A DNA stretch of 39,661 nt from a virus. How positions within the stretch are numbered: the stretch's first letter is position 1; every line of letters begins with the position of its first letter. The DNA lies in IMG/VR virus record IMGVR_UViG_3300018875_000038, positions 1-39,661 of that record; one strand, 5' to 3'. Under the pieces are notes generated by a model. The model was not told the DNA's origin. It was given only the letters and a program-made list of their open reading frames with translations, and searched no databases. Both the position numbers and the translations under genes were made by a program. Of the stretch, positions 13,404-19,500 are shown piece after piece.

Positions 13404-13624
13404 CCCTCCGCTTCCCAAGCCGCGTCACCTATTTCGAGAACGTGAAGGAGCGAGGCCCTGAGCCTGCACAGGTGCTTGCTCATGCGATCCCGCTATGGCG
13501 AGCCGGTCTCGACACCGACGCCATCACCCGTCGTCTCAACGACGAGTACGGCTGGCTGCTGCATCCGGCCCTGGTTGCAAATGAGATCGCGCGTTGGCGT
13601 GATGGTCGAGCGAGGGCCGCATGA
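13400..13624 (+). CDS. Hypothetical protein, possible HTH
   Basis: 74 residues. AQVLAHAIPLWRAGLDTDAI followed by TRRLNDEYGWLLHPALVANEI has the look of a helix-turn-helix of the type 'W-x-GLs-x-x-IA-x-LN'. It is coupled by ATGA to the gene before and by the same overlap to the methyltransferase gene after it. Small regulator or accessory factor; not proven. Confidence 0.6.
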   Translation: MTLRFPSRVTYFENVKERGPEPAQVLAHAIPLWRAGLDTDAITRRLNDEYGWLLHPALVANEIARWRDGRARAA

Positions 13625-14760
13625 ATGGCGCCCGCGCTTACTATAACGAAATCGACCCGTTCGCCGCGGCGTGGCTTCGCAGCCTCGCTGCAACTGGACT
13701 TATTCTCCCTGGAGACGTGGACGAGCGCGACATCCGAGACGTCCATCCCGACGATCTCCGCGGCTACACCCAGTGTCATTTCTTTGCCGGTATCGGCGTC
13801 TGGAGCTACGCGCTCCGTCTCGCCGGATGGCCTGACGACCGTCCCGTCTGGACGGGATCATGCCCCTGCCAACCTTTCAGCGCGGCAGGCCGAGGCGGCG
13901 GGTTTGCTGACGAGCGGCACCTATGGCCGCACTGGCACCATCTCATCCGCGAGTGCCGCCCTCCAACAATCTTTGGCGAGCAGGTTGCAAGCAAGGACGG
14001 CCTCGCTTGGCTCGACCTTGTTCAAGCTGACCTGGAAGGAGAGGACTACGCCTGCGGGGCGGTCGATCTCTGCGCTGCGGGCGTCGGCGCGCCGCATATC
14101 AGACAGCGACTGTGGTTCGTGGCCAACGCCAACGAAGTCGAACGGGGACGGGGGACAGATCGCCAAGGATTGCTCGCCAACGGGCAAACGATCGGACGGC
14201 AGCAAGGCCACGGTGAGTCTGAACCAGATCGCTCAGCTTTCCTCTTGGGCAACGCCGAACACGGTAGACGCGAAAGGCGGCACGCGGAACGGCCCTGGCC
14301 AAGTGCAACTTTGTCATCAGGCGAAGCTAGCAGGTTGGGGCACGCCGAACGCTTCAGCCCCCGGCGGAACGCCGGAGCAGGCGCTAGCGCGCAAGGCGGG
14401 CCTGTCGTGCGGCCAGAGTGTGACGACGCTGGACCATCAGGTGCAGTTGGCGGGTTGGCCTACGCCGATGGCTGGGACGCCAGCGCAGAAGGGCTACAAC
14501 GCGGCGGGCAACACGGACAGTTCGCGCACGACGCAGGCGCTTGTGACGGCGCTGGAAGGCCCGGCCCGACTAACGGCTTCTGGCGAGATGCTGACTGGCT
14601 CTTCTGCCGGGACGGAAAGTGGCGGCCAGTTGAGCCCGGCACATTCCCGTTGGCTCATGGGGCTCCCGCCCGCGTGGGACGCCTGCGCGGTTACGGCAAT
14701 GCAATCAATGCCGAAGCGGCGGCGCAGATGATCGCGGCGGCTATGGAGTGTCTGACGTGA
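13621..14760 (+). CDS. DNA cytosine-5 methyltransferase (Dcm-like)
   Basis: 379 residues. C5-MTase motifs in order: I, FFAGIGVWSYAL near 53-64; IV, GSCPCQPFSAAGRGGGF near 78-95 with the catalytic Cys in PCQ; VI-like FGEQVAS near 118-124; VIII, QRLWFVA near 161-167; and X, GYGNAINAEAAAQMI near the C-terminus. The part between VIII and X is the target-recognition region and holds spaced 'L-[AG]-[NHY]-A' segments. It probably modifies phage DNA against host restriction. Uniquely, a second long frame (+1) is open through almost the whole gene and itself looks conserved. ATGA overlap with the preceding gene; stop overlaps the next GTG start. Confidence 0.9.
   Translation: MNGARAYYNEIDPFAAAWLRSLAATGLILPGDVDERDIRDVHPDDLRGYTQCHFFAGIGVWSYALRLAGWPDDRPVWTGSCPCQPFSAAGRGGGFADERHLWPHWHHLIRECRPPTIFGEQVASKDGLAWLDLVQADLEGEDYACGAVDLCAAGVGAPHIRQRLWFVANANEVERGRGTDRQGLLANGQTIGRQQGHGESEPDRSAFLLGNAEHGRRERRHAERPWPSATLSSGEASRLGHAERFSPRRNAGAGASAQGGPVVRPECDDAGPSGAVGGLAYADGWDASAEGLQRGGQHGQFAHDAGACDGAGRPGPTNGFWRDADWLFCRDGKWRPVEPGTFPLAHGAPARVGRLRGYGNAINAEAAAQMIAAAMECLT
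13625..14731 (+). CDS. Overlapping +1-frame ORF inside the methyltransferase gene
   Basis: This frame is open for 368 codons within the methyltransferase gene. From about 13850 onward it reads like a real protein: GLLTSGTYGRTGTISSASAA, STLFKLTWKERTTPAGR, and a C-terminus ending SPAHSRWLMGLPPAWDAC. Four W[PAG]TP motifs (about 14120, 14246, 14336, 14456) recur with an 'H-Q-x-x-LAGW' lead-in. I recognise such sequences from stand-alone phage hypotheticals. The first 75 codons look like shadow, and there is no obvious ATG near 13850, so how it is translated is unclear (internal start or frameshift). Confidence 0.5.
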   Translation: MAPALTITKSTRSPRRGFAASLQLDLFSLETWTSATSETSIPTISAATPSVISLPVSASGATRSVSPDGLTTVPSGRDHAPANLSARQAEAAGLLTSGTYGRTGTISSASAALQQSLASRLQARTASLGSTLFKLTWKERTTPAGRSISALRASARRISDSDCGSWPTPTKSNGDGGQIAKDCSPTGKRSDGSKATVSLNQIAQLSSWATPNTVDAKGGTRNGPGQVQLCHQAKLAGWGTPNASAPGGTPEQALARKAGLSCGQSVTTLDHQVQLAGWPTPMAGTPAQKGYNAAGNTDSSRTTQALVTALEGPARLTASGEMLTGSSAGTESGGQLSPAHSRWLMGLPPAWDACAVTAMQSMPKRRRR

Positions 14761-15410
14761 GTTCGCCGGGCGAAGCCATCAAACGCATGATCGAACTCGG
14801 CGCCACGCCTGAGATGGTCGCGGCTGCGGTCGATGCTATCGTTTCCGCAACAGCCAACGCAGGGCCTTCCGGTTCTGCCCGCACCGCCCGTCAGGAGCGG
14901 AACGCTCGTTATTACCAGCACCGCAAAGAGCGTCTCAAAGCGTCTGAAACGTCTGAATTAAGACGGTTTCAGACGGTTTCAGACGGTGTGTCGGTCCCTC
15001 CTCCCGAGGAAATGTCCCCCACACCCCCTAAAACTCAACCCTCTACCCAAGACTCCTCTTCGCCTCCTCCGGAGGCTCAGGCCCCCTCATCGGCGAGAAC
15101 CTCTCGGGGCCATCGCTTGCCTCAGGACTGGCAGGCCAGCGAAGCCGATCGAGACTTCGCCCGTCAGCAGGGCTGGACCGATACTGAGATTGACCAAGCC
15201 GAGGCGGAATTCCGGGACTACTGGCATTCCGTGCCCGGCAAGCAGGGGACCAAGCTCGACTGGTCCGCGACGTGGCGCAACCGGATCCGCCAGATGGGGC
15301 CCCGCCGGACGCGAACGAATGGCCGCGATCCGCCGCGCAATCCCTGGATTGCCGAAGCCGAGAAGCATCACCGCAACCTGGAGGCCAAGCGCCATGAACG
15401 CCCTCACTAA
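14757..15410 (+). CDS. Phage replication initiation protein (O/DnaT-like)
   Basis: 217 residues from the GTG at 14757, which overlaps the methyltransferase stop (GTGA) and has GGAG 8-9 bases upstream. Three parts: a helical N-terminus to about residue 60 (EMVAAAVDAIVSATANAG, RNARYYQHRKERL), a Pro/Ser/Thr-rich linker (about 75-115), and a C-terminal domain with LPQDWQASEADRDFARQQGW, then FRDYWHSVPGKQGTKLDWSA and TWRNRIRQM. The last block is the signature end of DnaT-like and phage replication proteins that recruit helicase. An iteron-like DNA array lies in its linker-proximal part, as in lambda O. Confidence 0.72.
   Translation: MSSPGEAIKRMIELGATPEMVAAAVDAIVSATANAGPSGSARTARQERNARYYQHRKERLKASETSELRRFQTVSDGVSVPPPEEMSPTPPKTQPSTQDSSSPPPEAQAPSSARTSRGHRLPQDWQASEADRDFARQQGWTDTEIDQAEAEFRDYWHSVPGKQGTKLDWSATWRNRIRQMGPRRTRTNGRDPPRNPWIAEAEKHHRNLEAKRHERPH
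14931..14990. repeat. Iteron-like array, candidate phage replication origin
   Basis: Copies of GTCTGAA or its near-match occur at 14932 (GTCTCAA), 14942 and 14951 in one orientation. The reverse form TTTCAGAC occurs at 14967 and 14977, and AGACGGTTTC is repeated exactly at 14961 and 14971, with AGACGGTGTG at 14981. The units are phased at about 10 bp, one DNA turn. The array lies inside a replication-protein gene and is followed by a pyrimidine-rich stretch, the layout of lambdoid origins. Confidence 0.6.
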
Positions 15411-16167
15411 ATCACAGCGCGGAGTTCCGCCCCAGCCGGCGTCCCGGGAACTGGTTGACCTCATCGCCCGGTTCTCCAGCGCTATTGAGGAAATCCCGGG
15501 TCAGTGGCGGCACCGCGCCATTCTGGACACCTACGCCCCGAAGGGAGCCGAACGTCAGGTTCTCGAAGCAAGACGGGAGGCCCTGAACGCGGCGCTGACC
15601 CCGGCGGACCCCGATTTCATCGGGCGCAGCATCAGCGCCCTGAAATCCGCCTTCCCGTATCGCAACGAGGACAGCTCCGATGTCGAGAAGGTCAAGCGCC
15701 TCTACATCGCGGCCCTGCAAAGCTTTCCGGAATGGGCGATCTCAGAGGCATGCCGTCGCTTTCTGGAGGGCAGGGTAGGGAACCGGACCTTCGCTCCGAC
15801 GCCTCCGGAGCTTGCCGCGGAGTGCCGCAGCATCTTGGTGGCCGTCCACGAGGAGGCAGGCAAGATCGATCGTATCCTTGAGGCGCAGGTTTACCGGCTG
15901 CCTTCCCCGGAACAGCAGAGGCGCATCGAGGAAGGTTTCGCGAAGCTCCGCGATGAACTCTTGAGCCAAGCCAATCCGGAGAAGCGGCGCGACGATGCTC
16001 CGGTGAAGCAGCTCGCGGAGACAAGCCAGCGCCTTGTCGAGCGAGAGCTTGCCGCCGCCGGAATCGGTGACGGGCTGAACATGAGCTTAGCCCTCCGAAA
16101 CAAGATGGCTGGGATCAGGGCAGACCTGGAGGCGAAGCAAAAGCTTGCGGCGACACCGTCCCGCTAG
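15394..16167 (+). CDS. Replication-associated protein (helicase-loader candidate)
   Basis: 257 residues from ATG 15394, overlapping the upstream gene by 17 bp. Contains YIAALQSFPEWAISEACRRF and then LEGRVGNRTFAPTPPELAAE, a pattern common in phage proteins directly after the initiator gene. The C-terminal half is helical and charged (QQRRIEEGFAKLRDELLSQ; QRLVERELAAAGIGDG). No Walker A motif is visible, so it is not an ATPase of the DnaC type. A role in primosome loading or as a helicase partner is inferred from position. Confidence 0.62.
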   Translation: MNALTKSQRGVPPQPASRELVDLIARFSSAIEEIPGQWRHRAILDTYAPKGAERQVLEARREALNAALTPADPDFIGRSISALKSAFPYRNEDSSDVEKVKRLYIAALQSFPEWAISEACRRFLEGRVGNRTFAPTPPELAAECRSILVAVHEEAGKIDRILEAQVYRLPSPEQQRRIEEGFAKLRDELLSQANPEKRRDDAPVKQLAETSQRLVERELAAAGIGDGLNMSLALRNKMAGIRADLEAKQKLAATPSR

Positions 16168-16176
16168 ACGTGGTAT

Positions 16177-16191
16177 GTTCTTGATACGTTC
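16177..16191. promoter_or_regulatory. Putative LexA box 2 (GTTC-N7-GTTC)
   Basis: GTTCTTGATACGTTC lies 10 bp after the stop of the replication gene and 60 bp before the next start, in a short non-coding gap. It fits the alphaproteobacterial LexA operator and shares the form GTTCTTGNTNCGTTC with box 3 at 37519. It should place the following gene under direct SOS control. Confidence 0.62.
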
Positions 16192-16250
16192 TCATCTGGT
16201 CCGAACACGCGAATAAGGCGGGCGGGCCGCAACCTAAGGAGCCTCGACAC

Positions 16251-16862
16251 ATGGGGGCAGATTGCATCGCTCATCGGAGCAGACCGCGCACTGCGGGCCG
16301 ATACAGCCAAGTTTCCCTGGCCCGTCCGCCCGGGGATCATCTCCCGAAAGAGGGGAGGCAAGGCGCGCATATCACCGTTGTGCACGGTGCCGTGGACGAT
16401 CCGAACTCCACGCTTCGCGGCAGGCGGCAGCGCGTCGCCATCAACGCCCAAACCGATCCGCTCGAATACGAGTATTCAAGGGGGCGCATGAGCGAAGCCG
16501 CCTATCGCGCCGGCCGGATCTACCAACGCATCCTGGAACGATCAGGTCAGATGCCCACGGGCTCGCAATGGCGCCAAGGGGATCGCGTCGATGCCGCTAC
16601 GGCGCATGAGCTGGCGATCATCCGGGCGATCGAGACAGCCACCGCCGCCGTGAGGATGTTGGACGATCTTCGCCCGATCATCGGCATGATGGGAGAGCGC
16701 ATCCTGTATATGGCCTTAATCGAGAGAAAGCCGCTTTCCGACATCAGCCAGCGCATGACGCAATCGAACGATCGGCACGCCACCCGGTGGGCGGGCTGGA
16801 TGTTCCGGCAGGCGCTAGAAGCCATTGCGGATCACTGGGCGAAAACCCTCGCGCCCTCTTGA
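16251..16862 (+). CDS. Hypothetical protein, candidate late regulator
   Basis: 203 residues from ATG 16251, preceded by TAAGGAG at 9-bp spacing. Residues before about 60 look poorly conserved, and a GTG at 16380 could be the true start. The rest reads DPLEYEYSRGRMSEAAYRAG, then RIYQRILERSG, and ends with a helical domain (MFRQALEAIADHWAKT). This pattern resembles DUF6456-like proteins of Alphaproteobacteria, which I recognise only loosely. It is the last rightward gene before the late block, the position of Q-type regulators, and lies behind a LexA box. Antitermination or activator function is inferred. Confidence 0.55.
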   Translation: MGADCIAHRSRPRTAGRYSQVSLARPPGDHLPKEGRQGAHITVVHGAVDDPNSTLRGRRQRVAINAQTDPLEYEYSRGRMSEAAYRAGRIYQRILERSGQMPTGSQWRQGDRVDAATAHELAIIRAIETATAAVRMLDDLRPIIGMMGERILYMALIERKPLSDISQRMTQSNDRHATRWAGWMFRQALEAIADHWAKTLAPS

Positions 16863-16905
16863 CTGTACACCTCGATTGAATCACTTTGGACATGATCTAA
16901 CGATT

Positions 16906-16933
16906 GCGCCCCGAGCCGAAAGCTGCGGGGCGC
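16906..16933. terminator. Hairpin between convergent genes
   Basis: GCGCCCCG (16906-16913) pairs with CGGGGCGC (16926-16933), and the loop AGC...GCT can extend the stem. It sits between the rightward gene ending at 16862 and the leftward gene ending at 16950. There is no T run on either side, so it is a weak or factor-assisted terminator. Confidence 0.5.
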
Positions 16934-16949
16934 ATGTGTTTAGTAACGC

Positions 16950-17276
16950 TTAATCGCTGATCCGTACCAGTCGCGCTTGGAACGTGACGCCCGGCGCTTC
17001 TGCTGCCTTGCCGGTCATCACTCCGGTGTCGCCATCGGTTACGCCTTCCAAAGAGATCGTTACCCGATCCACGCCGAATACCGACCTGATGCTTGGATCA
17101 GAGGCGTGCCGGTTCGTAGAGACTGAGGCGGTGAAGCGATTGCCTTCCAGTCTGTACGTTCCGATGTAGTAAAGGGCGGAATCGCCGCCCCAGATCTTGC
17201 CGCCTAGCATGTGCACCACTCCGGCGCCCATGCCGAGCTTGGTCTGGAACTCAACCTTATACAAGCCGTCACGCAT
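16950..17276 (-). CDS. GrlR-like regulatory cargo protein
   Basis: 108 residues from ATG 17276, with GAGGAC upstream. The sequence MRDGLYKVEFQTKLGMGAGV, a GGKIWGGDSALYYIGTYRLE block, and RFTASVSTNRHAS match the GrlR-type beta-barrel family ('MRDGLY-V-FqT..G.G.GVv.l..G...GGDs..yY.G.Y'). GrlR inhibits the LEE activator GrlA in enteropathogens; relatives in Alphaproteobacteria have no known target. It is transcribed opposite to the flanking early and late blocks, which marks it as a cargo gene expressed from the prophage. Confidence 0.8.
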   Translation of the reverse strand: MRDGLYKVEFQTKLGMGAGVVHMLGGKIWGGDSALYYIGTYRLEGNRFTASVSTNRHASDPSIRSVFGVDRVTISLEGVTDGDTGVMTGKAAEAPGVTFQARLVRISD

Positions 17277-17357
17277 TTTTGGGTCCTCATGATTCCGGCT
17301 CATACGAGCCGTTCCCATTTGTGCATGGTTTGTTCCCGTGGTCACCAGCGGTGGCGC

Positions 17358-17390
17358 TTTTCCACATTTTCCACAACTGGTTGTGAATAA
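17358..17390. repeat. Cluster of three DnaA-box-like sites before terS
   Basis: TTTTCCACA at 17358-17366 is followed directly by a second TTTTCCACA at 17367-17375. On the other strand TTATTCACA lies at 17382-17390. All three fit TTWTNCACA. The centre also forms the inverted repeat CACAAC-TG-GTTGTG. The cluster lies 12-45 bp before the TerS start and could be a DnaA-responsive promoter element or an origin. The palindrome might also bind a regulator. Confidence 0.55.
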
Positions 17391-17402
17391 ACGAGGAGGC
17401 TC

Positions 17403-17966
17403 ATGCCGATCCTCAAGAACCCAAAGCATGAGCGCTTCGCTCAAGAGCTAGCGAAAGGTCAGACGCCCGAAGCTGCCTATGCCGCAGCAGGGTTCAGGCC
17501 ACATCGCCAGAACGCACATCGTTTGATGACGAATGATGACATTCAGGAGCGTCTTGCGGAGATCCTTCAGCGAGGCGCTGAGCGGGCCGAAATCACGGTC
17601 GAGCGTGTCATGCGCGAGCTGGCGAAGATCGGTTTCGCGGACATACGCAAGGCGGTGCGTTGGGGGAGAAGCCCGGGCGATAAAGAGGCGGAGAGCGCCA
17701 ATCCGAACGGCTTGGGTATCTATCCTGTCGAGTTGGTTCCGAGCGAGCAAATAGACGACGATACCGCCGCCGCAGTCGCTGAGGTCTCGCTTACTCAGAC
17801 AGGCATCAAGGTCAAACTGCACGACAAGCTCAGCGCTTTGGAAAAGATCGGCAAGCAGCTCGGGATGTTCGTGGATCGCAGCGAGAACGTGAACATTGTC
17901 CGCGACATTAGCGATGAACCCCTCTCCGATGACGAGTGGGAGGGCAGGCACGGCACCGCGCACTGA
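17403..17966 (+). CDS. terS: Terminase small subunit
   Basis: 187 residues. NPKHERFAQELAKGQTPEAA followed by YAAAGFRPHRQNAHRLMTND and IQERLAEIL is the classic terminase_2 N-terminal DNA-binding domain. The rest provides the oligomerisation part and an acidic C-terminus. It recognises the phage packaging site and loads TerL. ATG 17403 is supported by GAGGAGGC. It starts the rightward late block and overlaps the large-subunit gene. Confidence 0.88.
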   Translation: MPILKNPKHERFAQELAKGQTPEAAYAAAGFRPHRQNAHRLMTNDDIQERLAEILQRGAERAEITVERVMRELAKIGFADIRKAVRWGRSPGDKEAESANPNGLGIYPVELVPSEQIDDDTAAAVAEVSLTQTGIKVKLHDKLSALEKIGKQLGMFVDRSENVNIVRDISDEPLSDDEWEGRHGTAH

Positions 17967-19389
17967 GTATGTCTGGCGTCCGCAGCCGGGACCACAGAAA
18001 GCGCTCGTGGATTGTCCGCTGCCTGAAATCTTCTTTGGCGGAGCCCGTGGGGGCGGGAAGACGGATGGCGTCCTCGGGAAATGGGCACTGAAGGAAAAGC
18101 GCTACGGGCCGCATTTCAACGCGGTCATGTTCAGGCGCACAACGGTGTCATCCGAGGACGCCATTGACCGCTCCAAGCAGATCTACGGGCCCCTCGGGGG
18201 CAAGTTCAACGAGTCCAGGCGGTCATGGCGGATGCCGAATGGCGGGCGCGTTGCCTTCGCGTATCTGGACGGCGTTGACGATGCCCAGGAGTACCAGGGC
18301 CGCAACCTGACCGATGCCTGGATCGAGGAGGCTGGCCAGTACCCGTCGCCGGAACCGATCGACCGCTTGTTCGGTGTGTTGCGTTCCGCGGCTGGCGTCC
18401 CGGTGCAAATGATCCTGACTGCTAACCCTGGTGGCGCCGGTCAGCACTGGATACGGGACCGCTATCAGCTTCACCCGTTCCCGCGTGGACCAAAGGTGGT
18501 GACGCGCATCCTGTCCAATGGCGCCGCGCACAAGATGGCCGTGATACCCTCTCGGATCACGGACAACCGAGCGCTGATGACGGCCGATCCGGGTTATGTG
18601 AACCGGCTCCATCTCGTCGGTTCGGCGCAGCTCGTGAAAGCCTGGCTCGAAGGCGACTGGACGGCGGTTGAAGGCGCATTCTTCGATGAGTGGAGCGAGG
18701 CCCGCCACGTCCTGCCGCCATTTGCGGTGCCGGAACACTGGCTGCGCTTCCGCTCCGGCGATTGGGGCTCGGCCAAGCCGTTCTCGTTCGGCTGGTGGGC
18801 GGTTGTCTCAGATGAATTCAAGGTGCCCGGGTCCAGCCACATCCTGCCGCGTGGGGCCATTGTCCGGTATCGGGAGTGGTACGGCGCATCGAAACCGAAT
18901 GTCGGCTTGAAGCTGACGGCTGAGGAAGTCGCCAAGGGGATCGTCACGCGAGAGCTTGGAGAGCATATCTCCTACGGCGTGCTCGATCCGGCGTGCTTTG
19001 CCGAAGATGGCGGGCCTTCCATTGCCGAGCGGATGGCAGACCATGGCGCGGACTTCCAGCGGGCCGACAATGCCCGCGTCGGACAGCGTGGGGCTCTTGG
19101 CGGCTGGGATCTGATGCGGGCACGCCTCAGAGGCGACGGTGACGGCAGGCCGATGCTCTACGTGTTCGAGACCTGCAAGGACTTCATCCGTACGGTACCG
19201 GTGCTCCAGCACGACCATGCACGACCGGAAGACCTCGATACCGACGCCGAGGACCACGTTGCGGACGAAACCCGCTACGCCTGCGCCTCACGGCCTTGGA
19301 TTGCGAATGACGAGTCCAGGCCTGGCATGCTGGAACCTGAAGACATCCGCCGCTGGCGCGATGAGGACGGCGAGTCCTGGCGCATTTGA
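17914..19389 (+). CDS. terL: Terminase large subunit
   Basis: 491 residues from ATG 17914 (ATG 17929 or TTG 17896 are alternatives). ATPase: Walker A FGGARGGGKT at 41-50, Walker B LTDAWIEEA near 132-140, coupling motif LTANPGG near 168-174. Nuclease domain: SGDWGSAKPF with Asp near 283, GVLDPACF with Asp near 358, and an acidic C-terminal patch (TDAEDHVADETRYA) for the third metal ligand. It packages DNA into the prohead through the portal. It overlaps terS by about 50 bp. Length is normal. Confidence 0.93.
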   Translation: MNPSPMTSGRAGTAPRTEYVWRPQPGPQKALVDCPLPEIFFGGARGGGKTDGVLGKWALKEKRYGPHFNAVMFRRTTVSSEDAIDRSKQIYGPLGGKFNESRRSWRMPNGGRVAFAYLDGVDDAQEYQGRNLTDAWIEEAGQYPSPEPIDRLFGVLRSAAGVPVQMILTANPGGAGQHWIRDRYQLHPFPRGPKVVTRILSNGAAHKMAVIPSRITDNRALMTADPGYVNRLHLVGSAQLVKAWLEGDWTAVEGAFFDEWSEARHVLPPFAVPEHWLRFRSGDWGSAKPFSFGWWAVVSDEFKVPGSSHILPRGAIVRYREWYGASKPNVGLKLTAEEVAKGIVTRELGEHISYGVLDPACFAEDGGPSIAERMADHGADFQRADNARVGQRGALGGWDLMRARLRGDGDGRPMLYVFETCKDFIRTVPVLQHDHARPEDLDTDAEDHVADETRYACASRPWIANDESRPGMLEPEDIRRWRDEDGESWRI

Positions 19390-19415
19390 ACACTGACTAT
19401 CTCCACGGTGCGCGC

Positions 19416-19493
19416 ATGAGCCAAACCATTCTCGACCCGCGCACCGGGCAGACTGTTACATTGCCGAAGCCTGCTCCTGAAAAGCCGAAGTGA
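19416..19493 (+). CDS. Small peptide gene between terL and portal (25 aa)
   Basis: A 25-residue frame, MSQTILDPRTGQTVTLPKPA then PEKPK, starts 26 bp after terL and ends 7 bp before the portal start. No strong ribosome site is visible. It fills the only gap between the two genes and has an orderly, soluble composition, but it could be chance. Function unknown. Confidence 0.4.
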   Translation: MSQTILDPRTGQTVTLPKPAPEKPK

Positions 19494-19500
19494 ACCCGCC

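Noticed and set aside
14986-15393. Upstream extension of the helicase-loader-like gene to give 393 residues
   Set aside because: The extra part is an out-of-frame shadow of the preceding replication gene; the ATG at 15394 starts the protein-like sequence.
16164-16451. Minus-strand 95-codon frame over the LexA box region
   Set aside because: It has no motifs, crosses the regulatory gap and opposes the operon direction.
17309-17335. Two GTTCCC words before terS as a LexA box
   Set aside because: Their spacing is far larger than 7 bp; only a one-mismatch GTGC-N7-GTTC remains, so I mention it as weak support and do not list it as a site.
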